Positions 12,059 to 22,059 of a stretch of DNA of 64,000 nt are shown here, in pieces. The stretch comes from Ruminococcus sp. (GTDB taxonomy: Bacteria; Bacillota; Clostridia; Oscillospirales; Ruminococcaceae), in contig SVNQ01000003.1 in the NCBI GenBank assembly GCA_015066865.1, positions 1 to 64,000 of the forward strand, read 5' to 3'. Every line of letters starts with the position of its first letter. Position 1 is the stretch's first letter. A program made the translations under genes and the position numbers. The notes beneath the pieces are model-generated. The model saw only the letters and a program-made list of their open reading frames with translations, did not search any database and was not told where the DNA came from.

Positions 12059-12095
12059 CAAAAAAGAACTGACCCCGATGGGTCAGTTCTTTTTA
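12059..12095. terminator. Bidirectional terminator
   Basis: AAAAAGAACTGACCC CGAT GGGTCAGTTCTTTTT. Confidence 0.85.
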
Positions 12096-12104
12096 TTATG
12101 CAGC

Positions 12105-12386
12105 TTAACCTGCCTCGTGATTGGTATCGGAAATCGTCAGGGACTTCTGCTTCTTCAGGTACATATTCAGCAAGCCCAGCAGCACAATGATGTTGCCGCC
12201 ATAGATCAGCCACTTGAAAATGGTCTTGTGAATGAAGACACAGATCTCTGTTGCAGTTTCGCCGCCGATGAAGAAGGCAGCCAGGAATCCGAAAAACATC
12301 AGACCACCGACGAACAGGGCGATGAGAATGCCCCAGCCATAGATGACATCCAGAATTTTTGTTACAGTAGCTAAAAACTTTTTCAT
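12105..12386 (-). CDS. Small multi-TM membrane protein, possible small-subunit partner of the adjacent TRAP-like permease
   Basis: 93-aa hydrophobic protein directly downstream of the permease gene in the same orientation; function inferred from position only. Confidence 0.6.
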   Translation of the reverse strand: MKKFLATVTKILDVIYGWGILIALFVGGLMFFGFLAAFFIGGETATEICVFIHKTIFKWLIYGGNIIVLLGLLNMYLKKQKSLTISDTNHEAG

Positions 12387-12398
12387 ATTACTTCCTCC

Positions 12399-13757
12399 TT
12401 ACATTCCAAGTACCGGCAGCCAGCCCATCAGCAGAATTACTTCCAGTATGTACTGCGTTGCTACCCACCAGAGGTCGTTGATCAGCGTCTTCTTGAAATC
12501 GGACTCGGCAATGGACATACCTGCGTACATACCCAGTGCCAGAGGCGGTGTGATACCGCACATAGTACCGCAGATGCAGGGCAGCATTGCTGCGATGAAC
12601 AGCGGATCGGAGCCTGTTGCAGCAAATGCAGCGATGAATACGGGTCCAAAGATAACAACCTGAGAGGAACCCGGAATTACCATGCCAAGGAATGCCGTCA
12701 GCAGCGGGATGAACAGCGCCAGACCCAGACGGGACATGTTCATGGATTCGAGGAATGCGCTCAGCTGTGTGGTTACGTCAACGTCTGCAAACAGCTCACC
12801 AACCATATAACCAAACAGACATGCAGCGATCGGGCCTACCAGACTCTTCATCTTGGAGGAGAACAGGGTTACCATCTTCGGAATGGTAATGGACTTCTTG
12901 TCCTCAGCAATCAGAACAGTGTACAGTGCAGCCACACCTGCGATGAAGAACAGCAGGCACTTGGAGAAGGAAGTTGCACCTGCGTCGCCCAGACGGCTTG
13001 CAATGAAGTCAGCACATACGGAGTCAACAATGAACGGTACGAGAATGATAATGGGCAGCAGCAGACCCTTCCAGCCTGTTTTGAAGGTTTCCTTCAGGCT
13101 CGGAATATCTTCCTTTGCCATGGGCTTTACCTTGTAATACTTGCAGAATGCCCATACCTGCAGCATACGCTGTACAATGAAGTACAGAGCAATACCCCAG
13201 AGAATTACCCAGAACTGACCGGAAGTCACACCGCTGTTGGGGTACAGAGCCATGAATGCACCGAGCGCACCAACGATGTTGGAGCTGGGGGGAATCATAT
13301 TGCCCATGTAGCTGGCAACGGATTCAACGTTAGCAGCAAGCTCCGGCGGGAAACCGGACTTCTTCATTGCGGGAATGGTGATAACACCGGTAGCCATAAC
13401 GTTGCCGGGGCCGGAACCGGACAGCGCACCCATGAAGCTGGATGCAATGATGGAAGCATAACCGGCACCGCCCGTTACTCTGCCGAGCAGCGACAGGATC
13501 AAGTATACACAGCTGTCAATGACCTTCGTGTGGGACAGAAGCTGGGACATGGCAACGAACACGATCATGGAATACAGCAGAGAGGTGTTCAGTGCACCAT
13601 CAATGTACACGAAAATATTCTCCCATGTGCCGGTAATACCTACCAGCAGAATAAAGCTGAGGAACAAAGCCTCATAAACAGGGCGTTTTACCCATACGAA
13701 CCATGCGATTACGAATACCAGCATAATCGCCAAATAGATTACTGCATTTGGAATCAT
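12399..13757 (-). CDS. TRAP-transporter large-permease-like (DctM-like) protein
   Basis: Multi-TM; ALSGSGPGNVMATGVITIPAMKKSGFPPELAANVESVASYMGNMIPPSSNIVGA resembles the conserved DctM region. Confidence 0.75.
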   Translation of the reverse strand: MIPNAVIYLAIMLVFVIAWFVWVKRPVYEALFLSFILLVGITGTWENIFVYIDGALNTSLLYSMIVFVAMSQLLSHTKVIDSCVYLILSLLGRVTGGAGYASIIASSFMGALSGSGPGNVMATGVITIPAMKKSGFPPELAANVESVASYMGNMIPPSSNIVGALGAFMALYPNSGVTSGQFWVILWGIALYFIVQRMLQVWAFCKYYKVKPMAKEDIPSLKETFKTGWKGLLLPIIILVPFIVDSVCADFIASRLGDAGATSFSKCLLFFIAGVAALYTVLIAEDKKSITIPKMVTLFSSKMKSLVGPIAACLFGYMVGELFADVDVTTQLSAFLESMNMSRLGLALFIPLLTAFLGMVIPGSSQVVIFGPVFIAAFAATGSDPLFIAAMLPCICGTMCGITPPLALGMYAGMSIAESDFKKTLINDLWWVATQYILEVILLMGWLPVLGM

Positions 13758-13923
13758 CTTTTTTCTCCTTTTCGTTTTTTACTATGATGTTGTTAATTTT
13801 CCGCCGCCGCCTCGGCAACAGAAGCTGTTCGGTCAGTGTGTCGTTCCACCTCCGTTTCGCAAGCAAACTGTATGTATGCCCGCATCCATTCTTATTTTGT
13901 AAGGAAGTAAAGCTGTTTTCATA

Positions 13924-14844
13924 TCAATTCGTCTGCTTCACCCCCACTGCACAGGCAATGAAATCTTGTTCTGCCTGTGATAAAAATTGCTCCTTACGAT
14001 AGAAAAGGCATATCCTTCTCCTGTAAGCGGTTGCCCAATTCGGGTATTGCTCCACCGGAAGCTCCAGAAACCGAACCTCCCGATTCTGCTCCTTCGTTCC
14101 AAACTGGGCGATATAGGAAGGAACCAAAGTTGCTCCCAATCCTCGTTTTACAAATGCCAGAGCCGTTTCTATGGACTGGCACTCGACTTCCGGCATGTGT
14201 ACACCGATGGTTTCGGTAATTTCCTGTGTAATATGCCACATTGCCTGTCCCTTTCCGGCACTGATCAACGGCATGGTCAGCAGTACATCCAGTGCTGTGA
14301 TCCCCGAATACTTCTCCGTATTCGGCACCGCCAGAACAATGTTTTCCTCGAACAGCTCCGTATACGCAAATTCCTCGGTATCCTCATCCATCCAGCTGAT
14401 CATCAGATCAAGATCCCCCTGCGCCAGCAGCTTGTTCAGTTCGGAAGAAACCTTTTCTTCAATTACCACACAGCCCTTCGGATTGTGCTTCTTGTAAGCC
14501 GCAACAATTGCAGGCATCATGTACGGTGAACGTGTGGGACTGATGCCGATGCGTACCACCGTATTCTTTTCCAGCTTGATCTCCTGCACCTGCTTTTGCA
14601 GCTGACGCTCCAGACTCAGGATCCGCATTCCCGTTTCTACATAGCGGCTGCCCGCCTGCGTCATACGGATGGGAATCGTACTTCGGTCAAACAGCTCAAT
14701 CCCAAGCTCCGTTTCCAGTTTTTTGATATACCTGCTCAATGTCGGCTGTGCAATTTGCAGCATCTCTGCCGCCTGTGAAATTCCGCCATGCTGCGCAATT
14801 GCAATCACATATTCATAGGATTTCAGACAGGACATACGCATCAC
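13924..14844 (-). CDS. LysR-family transcriptional regulator
   Basis: N-terminal HTH SYEYVIAIAQHGGISQAAEMLQIAQPTLSRYIKKLETELGIELFDRS plus LysR substrate-binding domain. Confidence 0.95.
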   Translation of the reverse strand: MMRMSCLKSYEYVIAIAQHGGISQAAEMLQIAQPTLSRYIKKLETELGIELFDRSTIPIRMTQAGSRYVETGMRILSLERQLQKQVQEIKLEKNTVVRIGISPTRSPYMMPAIVAAYKKHNPKGCVVIEEKVSSELNKLLAQGDLDLMISWMDEDTEEFAYTELFEENIVLAVPNTEKYSGITALDVLLTMPLISAGKGQAMWHITQEITETIGVHMPEVECQSIETALAFVKRGLGATLVPSYIAQFGTKEQNREVRFLELPVEQYPNWATAYRRRICLFYRKEQFLSQAEQDFIACAVGVKQTN

Positions 14845-14944
14845 TTCCTTTTGACAGAAATTGTTTTGTTATATTGTATAACTTTTTTGTTATAACTAAG
14901 ACTGTAAATGGCAGGGATAACAGGAATGTCATCCCTGAATGATA

Positions 14945-16171
14945 CTATTTCAAATCCGGCAGCAGATCACGGCGCATTATATCAACGCCATTTTCGTCGA
15001 TAATTCTTGCACGCTCCACAACCTCACGGTGCTTGCGGTTAAATTCCTCCAAGCTGTCCGCAACGATCGTAAAACCTGCAATTCTGTCGCTGCTGCTGGT
15101 CACACCTCTGACAACCATGCCCTTCGGACGCAGGCAGTGGTATTCCGCAAGGATCCCCTCCTGCACAAGCTCCTCAAAGCCTTCAAGATGGTCAAAAACA
15201 CCGGGCTCACAATAGATGAAATCATTAACCACATATTTGTGGCTGGGCGGCTTGATGTCCACCTTCGGTCTGATTCCCATTGTCAGATCAACCACCGCAC
15301 CGATCACATCGAAGCCGCTGACATGATTGATCAGGATATATTTCATGTTGCCGCCGGTACGGGCACAGAACTCCAGCACGGAAACCTGCTTGCCATTATG
15401 AATCATCTGGATCAGCATGGGGCAGTTTTTCAGTCCAAATGCATCGGCAATCTGCTGTGCAACGTTCTGAATCTGCTCCAGAATCACCTCATTGGCAACT
15501 GCCGGATATTTGCCGCGGAAAATGATGAATCGATCCGCATCATTAATCTTCTCGCTGTTGGAAACACACAGGAGATGCGCTTTTCCATCCTCAACGTAAA
15601 TGTCTACGCTGATCTCCTCACCCTCACAAAACTCCTCTACGATGATGCCGCCGGAACGGCTGATCTGTGCAGCTTCCGCAAAGCAAACTGCCAGTTCCTC
15701 ATCATTCCATACCTTTCGCACGCCTCTGGAGCTGTATGCATCCACAGGTTTGATAACCATCGGATAGGAAAGGGTTCTGATCTGTTCCCAGTCAAGTTCC
15801 GTCATTTCCACATATCGTGATGTAGGGATATTGTTTTCCCAGAAAATGCGCTTCATATCACGCTTATCGGATACACGCACTGCCGTTTCATAATCAATAT
15901 ACCACGGCAGTCCCAGCATTTCCGAAACCTGTGCAACCACCAGCAGCACCTGATCGGCACAGCAGGTGATCAGGAAATCCACTTTCTCCTCAACAGCGAT
16001 CTTCTTAACCGCCTCAATGTCGAAGATGTTGACCTGATAGAATTTATCCGCATAGGGTCGGGCGATCGGATGTTCATTTCCGTCCGCCAGAATTGCCGTC
16101 ACATGACGTTTCTGCAGTTCCTGAATCAGGACGATCTGCGGCAATCCACCAGCCAGTACAAGAGCCTTCAT
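14945..16171 (-). CDS. ATP-grasp domain carboxylate-amine ligase-like protein (EPS cluster)
   Basis: MKALVLAGGLPQIVLIQELQKR...YPMVIKPVDAYSSRGVRKV...EFCARTGG; PurK/CarB-type ATP-grasp; paralogue of 19332-20561. Confidence 0.88.
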   Translation of the reverse strand: MKALVLAGGLPQIVLIQELQKRHVTAILADGNEHPIARPYADKFYQVNIFDIEAVKKIAVEEKVDFLITCCADQVLLVVAQVSEMLGLPWYIDYETAVRVSDKRDMKRIFWENNIPTSRYVEMTELDWEQIRTLSYPMVIKPVDAYSSRGVRKVWNDEELAVCFAEAAQISRSGGIIVEEFCEGEEISVDIYVEDGKAHLLCVSNSEKINDADRFIIFRGKYPAVANEVILEQIQNVAQQIADAFGLKNCPMLIQMIHNGKQVSVLEFCARTGGNMKYILINHVSGFDVIGAVVDLTMGIRPKVDIKPPSHKYVVNDFIYCEPGVFDHLEGFEELVQEGILAEYHCLRPKGMVVRGVTSSSDRIAGFTIVADSLEEFNRKHREVVERARIIDENGVDIMRRDLLPDLK

Positions 16172-16240
16172 AAATCTGCTCCCTCGCTTTCGCTTGCTTA
16201 TTCGTAACCTCTTACTATATTATATCGTATTCTCCGGCAT

Positions 16241-17269
16241 TTAATTCCCAAGTCTTTTGCCATACATCTGATCGTAATAGTTCTGGTATTCGCCGGAAAT
16301 AATGGTTTCCCACCATTCCTTGTTGTCAAGGTACCACTGGATTGTTTTCTTGATACCGTCAGCAAACATCGTTTCGGGCAGCCAGCCAAGCTCTGTATGG
16401 ATCTTGGTCGGATCAATCGCATAGCGCATGTCATGTCCCTTACGGTCTGTCACATAGGTGATCAGGCTTTCGGGCTTGCCAAGTTCCTTGCAGATGATCT
16501 TTACGATGTCAATGTTTGCCATTTCATTATGGCCGCCGATATTATAAACCTCGCCGACTCTGCCCTTATGAATGATCAGGTCGATCGCCTTGCAGTGATC
16601 CTCCACATACAGCCAGTCACGGACATTCTCACCGGTTCCGTAAACGGGCAGGGGCTTATCATTCAGCGCATTTGCGATCATCAGCGGAATGAGCTTCTCC
16701 GGAAAATGGTACGGGCCATAATTGTTGGAGCATCTGCTGATGGTCACGGGCAGATCAAAGGTACGATGGTAAGCCAGTACAAGCAGATCCGCACCTGCCT
16801 TTGAGCTGCTGTAGGGGCTGCTGGTATGGATGGGAGTTTCCTCCGTGAAGAACAGATCGGGTCTGTCCAGCGGAAGATCGCCGTACACTTCATCGGTGGA
16901 TACCTGATGGTATCTCACAATGCCGTACTTGCGGCAGGCATCCATCAGCGTCTGTGTTCCCATAATATTGGTCTGCAGGAACACACCGGGATTTTCAATG
17001 GAACGATCCACATGACTTTCCGCTGCAAAATTCACAACGATGTCCGGATGTTCCTCCTCAAAAAGTTGGAATACGGCTTCTCTGTCACAAATATCAGCTT
17101 TCACAAAACGGAAATTCGGATTCTCCATAACCGGCTTGAGTGTGGACAGATTGCCCGCATAGGTCAGCTTATCCAGACAGATGATACGGTAATCCGGATA
17201 TGTATTCAGCATGTGAAACACAAAATTGCTGCCAATAAAGCCGGCACCGCCTGTTACAATAATGGTCAT
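16241..17269 (-). CDS. rfbB: dTDP-glucose 4,6-dehydratase
   Basis: MTIIVTGGAGFIGSNFVFHML...NFAAESHVDRSIENP...HQVSTDEVYGDLPLD...SPYSSSKAGADLLVLAYHRTFDLP. Confidence 0.97.
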   Translation of the reverse strand: MTIIVTGGAGFIGSNFVFHMLNTYPDYRIICLDKLTYAGNLSTLKPVMENPNFRFVKADICDREAVFQLFEEEHPDIVVNFAAESHVDRSIENPGVFLQTNIMGTQTLMDACRKYGIVRYHQVSTDEVYGDLPLDRPDLFFTEETPIHTSSPYSSSKAGADLLVLAYHRTFDLPVTISRCSNNYGPYHFPEKLIPLMIANALNDKPLPVYGTGENVRDWLYVEDHCKAIDLIIHKGRVGEVYNIGGHNEMANIDIVKIICKELGKPESLITYVTDRKGHDMRYAIDPTKIHTELGWLPETMFADGIKKTIQWYLDNKEWWETIISGEYQNYYDQMYGKRLGN

Positions 17270-17280
17270 ATACGTTCTCC

Positions 17281-18165
17281 TCAGATTACAAATTTACCTT
17301 CTGCTACACGACGCAGATGTTCGCCATAGGGCGATTTTCCGTACATTGCAGCAGTATCCATCAACTGTTCCTTGGAAATCCACTTCTCGTAATAAGCAAT
17401 TTCCTCGGGTGCTGAAATCACAACATCCTGACGATTCTGCACCGTCTGTACAAAAACAGCAGCTTCCATCAGACTTTCCATCGTTCCGGTATCCAGCCAA
17501 GCAAAGCCTCTGCCGAGGATCTGCACCTTGAGGTCATCCTGTTCCAGATACATGCGGTTGAGATCGGTGATCTCAAGCTCGCCGCGTGCGGAGGGCTTGA
17601 CCTGCTTTGCCATTTGGCTCACACCTGCGGGATAGAAATACAATCCCGTGATGGCGTAATTGGATTTCGGATTCTGCGGCTTTTCCTCAACGGAAACAAC
17701 ATTTTTGCTATGGTCAAACTCCACGATGCCGAAACGTTCGGGATCGCGGACATAATAACCAAATATGGTTGCCTTGCCGCTTTCGGCGTTTTTTACAGCC
17801 TCTTTCAGATTCTTGCTGAACCAGCCGCCGTAGAAGATATTATCACCCAGAATCATTGCACACGGCTCATCCCCGATAAATTCCTCACCAATCAGAAATG
17901 CCTGCGCCAGACCATCGGGACTGGGCTGCACTGCGTAGGAAAGATGGATTCCCATGCTGCTGCCGTCGCCCAGAAGCTCCTCAAAACGGGGCGTATCGGT
18001 AGGGGTGGAAATGATCAGAATATCACGAATGCCTGCCAGCATCAGCGTGGACAGCGGATAGAAGATCATCGGCTTGTCATATACCGGCAAAAGCTGCTTG
18101 GATGTTACTTTTGTCAGCGGATACAATCTGGTGCCGGAGCCTCCGGCAAGGATAATTCCTTTCAT
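17281..18165 (-). CDS. rfbA: Glucose-1-phosphate thymidylyltransferase
   Basis: [55 protein letters not shown]. Confidence 0.98.
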   Translation of the reverse strand: MKGIILAGGSGTRLYPLTKVTSKQLLPVYDKPMIFYPLSTLMLAGIRDILIISTPTDTPRFEELLGDGSSMGIHLSYAVQPSPDGLAQAFLIGEEFIGDEPCAMILGDNIFYGGWFSKNLKEAVKNAESGKATIFGYYVRDPERFGIVEFDHSKNVVSVEEKPQNPKSNYAITGLYFYPAGVSQMAKQVKPSARGELEITDLNRMYLEQDDLKVQILGRGFAWLDTGTMESLMEAAVFVQTVQNRQDVVISAPEEIAYYEKWISKEQLMDTAAMYGKSPYGEHLRRVAEGKFVI

Positions 18166-18188
18166 TTCATTACCTCCTTATCATCGGT

Positions 18189-19295
18189 TCAGTCTTTCAC
18201 CTGCAGAATGATGTCACAGATCCTGTCAACATCCTCCACACTCAGGTCGGCATACAGCGGGAGCGTCAGCACTCTGTCAGCAATATACGCTGCAGCCGGT
18301 GTTTTTTCCGTCCCTGCCGTCGGATAGTCCGCATAGCATGCAAAACTATTGGTCAGCGGGAAGAAATACTTACGGGCAATGATGTCCTGCTCACAGAGCT
18401 TAGCGAACACCTCGTCCCTTGTATAGGTATAGCCGTCAAATACGGCGGGGAAATACGCATAATTAGAAATCACGCCGTCCTGTTCGGGGCAGAGTCTGAT
18501 GCCTTCCACACCGGACAGTCTTTTGCGATACTGTTCCACAGCAGCCTTACGCTTGGCAATTTCCGCATCCAGATGACGGAGATTGCAAATGCCCATTGCC
18601 GCCTGAAATTCATTCATCTTGGCATTGCCGCCCACATAGGGAACGGATTCCGGACCGCTCATACCAAAGTTTCGCATATCATTCAGAACCTGCACCAGTG
18701 CATCGTCCGCAAATGTTACTGCACCGCCCTCAATGGTGTTATATACCTTTGTTGCATGGAAGCTGAACATGGACGCATCACCGAAATTGGCTGCGCTCAC
18801 GCCGTTTTTCACCACACCGAATGCATGCGCTGCATCATAAATCACCTTTAATCCATGCTTTTGAGCAATTTGAGAAATTGCATCCACATCGCACAGATTG
18901 CCGTACACATGTACGGGGACAATGGCAACGGTCTTTTCCGTAATCAGTTCCTCAATTTTTGACACATCCATCGTATAATCAACGTCATTGACGTCACAAA
19001 ATACCGGTACAAGTCCGCTGCGGACAATGGCATGTGTTGTAGAAGCAAAGGTAAACGGGGTGGTGATCACTTCACCGCCCTTGGGAAATTGCATTGCAGT
19101 AAGGATATTTTCCAGTGCCAGATGACCATTGGTATACAATGCCACATGGGGTACTCCAAGATACTGCTCCAGTTCAGCCTGCAACTGTCGGTGTTTTGCA
19201 CCCATATTCGTCAGCCAGCGGCTGTCCCACAGTTCCTTGATCTCCTCACAATACTCCTCAAACGAGGGCATGGAAGAACGGGTTACATTGATCAT
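18189..19295 (-). CDS. DegT/DnrJ/EryC1/StrS-family PLP aminotransferase
   Basis: MINVTRSSMPSFEEYCEEIKELWDSRWLTNMG...VIYDAAHAFGV...MFSFHATKVYNTIEGGAV (PLP lysine region). Confidence 0.93.
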   Translation of the reverse strand: MINVTRSSMPSFEEYCEEIKELWDSRWLTNMGAKHRQLQAELEQYLGVPHVALYTNGHLALENILTAMQFPKGGEVITTPFTFASTTHAIVRSGLVPVFCDVNDVDYTMDVSKIEELITEKTVAIVPVHVYGNLCDVDAISQIAQKHGLKVIYDAAHAFGVVKNGVSAANFGDASMFSFHATKVYNTIEGGAVTFADDALVQVLNDMRNFGMSGPESVPYVGGNAKMNEFQAAMGICNLRHLDAEIAKRKAAVEQYRKRLSGVEGIRLCPEQDGVISNYAYFPAVFDGYTYTRDEVFAKLCEQDIIARKYFFPLTNSFACYADYPTAGTEKTPAAAYIADRVLTLPLYADLSVEDVDRICDIILQVKD

Positions 19296-19331
19296 AAGAT
19301 CGTCCTTTCTGCATTCAGATGGCATCTGCGC

Positions 19332-20561
19332 TTAATACTCCAGTGGAGTTAACAGATCATGCCGCATAATGTCATTTCCATCAACATCAAGCACCTTGAT
19401 GCGTGTCAATGCCTCATCATATTTCGCCTTCAGTTCCTCAAATGTATCCGCCTGTGCAGTAAATCCTGCAATGCGATCACCGCTGTTTGTTGCATTGCAC
19501 ATCTCTGCACCCTGCCATTTGAACAGATAATAATCGCTCACAACGCCCTCCTGCTTGAGTTCCTCAAAACCCGACAGGCGATCGAATTTTCCGGGTTTAC
19601 AGTAAATAAAGACATTTGTAATAAATTTCGATTCCGGCGGCTGGATCTCTACATGGGGTACAGTTCCGAGCGTCAGATCCACAACTGCACTGATTACGTC
19701 AAATCCGGATACTTTCTTTATCAGGCTGTATTTCACACCGCCTCCGGTTCTTGCACTAAATTCCAGCACATACACGCGTTTTCCATCGGAAATCACCTGA
19801 ATCAGCATCAGAGAATTTTTCAGTCCGAAGGCATCCGCGATCTGCTGTGCGGTTGTCTGAATCTGTTCCATAACCTCCGGTGTCTCTGCTACAGGATAAC
19901 GTGATCTGAAAATGACAAACTTATCATCATCCGCAATCTTATCACTGTACGCAGTGGATAATACATATGCCTTTCCATTTTCGATCTGTACATCAATTGT
20001 AATTTCCAGACCTTCAATGTATTCTTCTACGATCGCAGTCTTTGTTCTGCTCAGTTCAACTGCCTCGGCAAAGGCTGCCGCAAGCTCCTCGGGGTTATAA
20101 ACTTTCTTTACGCCCTTTGAACTGTTGCAGTCAACAGGCTTTACGATCATCGGATATTGCAGCTCTGCAATTGCATCCGTATCCAGATCAGCCATAACCA
20201 CATGCTTTGCCGTTGAAATGTCATTCTCTTGGAATACCTTTTTCATGTACGACTTGTTCGTAACGTTCAGGGCTGTTTCGTAGTCAATATAGCACGGCAA
20301 TCCCAGTGTTTCAGAAACACGGGCTACCGTCAGCAGCGCCTGATCCGTGCATGCGGTGATCAGGAAATCCACTTTCTGTTCCCTTGCAAGTTCAGTTATC
20401 GCTTCCACATTCAATGTGGAGATCTGATAGAATTCGTCCGCATAAGGCTTTGCAACAGGATTCTCATAGTAATCTGCAAGCAATACTGTGATCTCTCGTC
20501 TTTGTAATTCCTTTATCAATGCGATCTGAGGAAATCCTCCTGCCAATACTAATGCTTTCAT
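19332..20561 (-). CDS. ATP-grasp domain protein (EPS cluster), paralogue of 14945-16171
   Basis: MKALVLAGGFPQIALIKELQRREITVLLADYYENPVAKPYADEFYQIS...YPMIVKPVDCNSSKGVKKVYN...EFSARTGGGVKYSLIKKVSGFDVI. Confidence 0.88.
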   Translation of the reverse strand: MKALVLAGGFPQIALIKELQRREITVLLADYYENPVAKPYADEFYQISTLNVEAITELAREQKVDFLITACTDQALLTVARVSETLGLPCYIDYETALNVTNKSYMKKVFQENDISTAKHVVMADLDTDAIAELQYPMIVKPVDCNSSKGVKKVYNPEELAAAFAEAVELSRTKTAIVEEYIEGLEITIDVQIENGKAYVLSTAYSDKIADDDKFVIFRSRYPVAETPEVMEQIQTTAQQIADAFGLKNSLMLIQVISDGKRVYVLEFSARTGGGVKYSLIKKVSGFDVISAVVDLTLGTVPHVEIQPPESKFITNVFIYCKPGKFDRLSGFEELKQEGVVSDYYLFKWQGAEMCNATNSGDRIAGFTAQADTFEELKAKYDEALTRIKVLDVDGNDIMRHDLLTPLEY

Positions 20562-20589
20562 TCTTTTCCTCTTTTCTTAAGATAATATC

Positions 20590-22059
20590 TTAGAATGCTC
20601 CGCTGGATTTCTTTCTTTTCTTGAGAAGAACTGCTTTCACTCTATCCATAATCATTTTATAGGGGCTAAGCTTGAACAGTGCCGAAAGTGCCAGATAAAC
20701 ACCTGCACCCACAATCACCTGAATGATCAATGTCAGCCAGGAAGCCAAGCCCAGATATTCCACCAGCAATACGCAGCCACCCATAACGAGCGCTAAGCAA
20801 AACGATGGTGTCAGATCCTTTACCTGTCCAAAATAAGAATAGCCAACCAACTTTTTATTCGGAAGGGCATTGACAACGCAGCTGATGATCGTTGTGAACA
20901 CGCCCGTCAATGCAATTGCCATCGGTGTATGGAAAAATACCACTGCAATGATCAGTGCAATCACACCGTATGCCTTTTTCACAATTTCCAGTATCAGGAA
21001 AATATCGCTGCGTCCCATTGCATTGATCGCCTGCAGGTTACAGCTGTGAATCGGCTGAAATGCCAGCGTGAAGCAGTACACCTGCAAATACGGAACACAG
21101 GGAAGCCATTTTTCACCCAGAAGGACATCTACCAGCGGTGCTGCAACAGCAGCCAGACCTGCCATCATGGGGAATATAATATATGCACTTGTGCGTATGG
21201 AAGTACGCATCAGATTTCTCATACGGGTACGGTCATCCTGCTCGGAGGACAATGCAGGGAGCATTACACTCTGCACGGCACTGTTTACCGCATGGATGAT
21301 GAACTGCGGAAAATGCTTACCACGGTTATAATAACCCAGCGTTCCGCCGTCGAATTTCTTTGCAATCACAAGACTGCGAAGCTCCTGATAGAGCGTGTCG
21401 ATCAGACTCGACACCAAAAGCTTCCAGCCAAAGCTCAACAGTACTTTAATACGCTTGAAATCGCAGTGAAAGCGAAGCTTCAGCTTTACGGTGAAGCGCA
21501 TTACGATGCAGGCAACAACAACCTTTGAAATCGACTGTGCAACCAATGCCCACAGTCCCATGCCATTGAGTGCCATCACAATGCCCAGCACGCCTGAGAA
21601 AAGCAACGCTCCTACGTTGGAATAGAACACCTTGCGAAAATCCATCTCACGATTGACTTTTGCAAGCTGTACGGAATTAAGCGCACCCGGAAACAACATC
21701 AGAGCCAGAATACGAAGCGGCCAGACAATATCCGGCATTTTGAAGAACACGCTGATCATGGGGGCTGAGAAGAAAATGGCTGCATACATTACGCCGGTGA
21801 TTCCCAGTGATACCCACCATACCGAAGAATAATCATCCTCCGTTACATCCTTGTTCCGCACCAGTGCCGAACTGAAACCGGTCTGGATGAACACATTTGC
21901 AATCGTTGTAAAGATGATCATCGTGGACAAGGTTCCATAAAGCTCAGCACCGAGCAGTCTTGCCAGTATGATCTGCAGTACAAACTGTGTTCCCGTAACG
22001 CCAAATCGTTCCAGAATCTTCCAGAACAGACCCTTGGCGATCTTCTTGCTATTGCTCAT
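20590..22059 (-). CDS. Oligosaccharide flippase (MOP/Wzx-like)
   Basis: Multi-TM; GLFWKILERFGVTGTQFVLQIILARLLGAELYGTLSTMIIFTTIANVFIQTGFSSALVRNKDVTEDDYSSVWW. Confidence 0.93.
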   Translation of the reverse strand: MSNSKKIAKGLFWKILERFGVTGTQFVLQIILARLLGAELYGTLSTMIIFTTIANVFIQTGFSSALVRNKDVTEDDYSSVWWVSLGITGVMYAAIFFSAPMISVFFKMPDIVWPLRILALMLFPGALNSVQLAKVNREMDFRKVFYSNVGALLFSGVLGIVMALNGMGLWALVAQSISKVVVACIVMRFTVKLKLRFHCDFKRIKVLLSFGWKLLVSSLIDTLYQELRSLVIAKKFDGGTLGYYNRGKHFPQFIIHAVNSAVQSVMLPALSSEQDDRTRMRNLMRTSIRTSAYIIFPMMAGLAAVAAPLVDVLLGEKWLPCVPYLQVYCFTLAFQPIHSCNLQAINAMGRSDIFLILEIVKKAYGVIALIIAVVFFHTPMAIALTGVFTTIISCVVNALPNKKLVGYSYFGQVKDLTPSFCLALVMGGCVLLVEYLGLASWLTLIIQVIVGAGVYLALSALFKLSPYKMIMDRVKAVLLKKRKKSSGAF

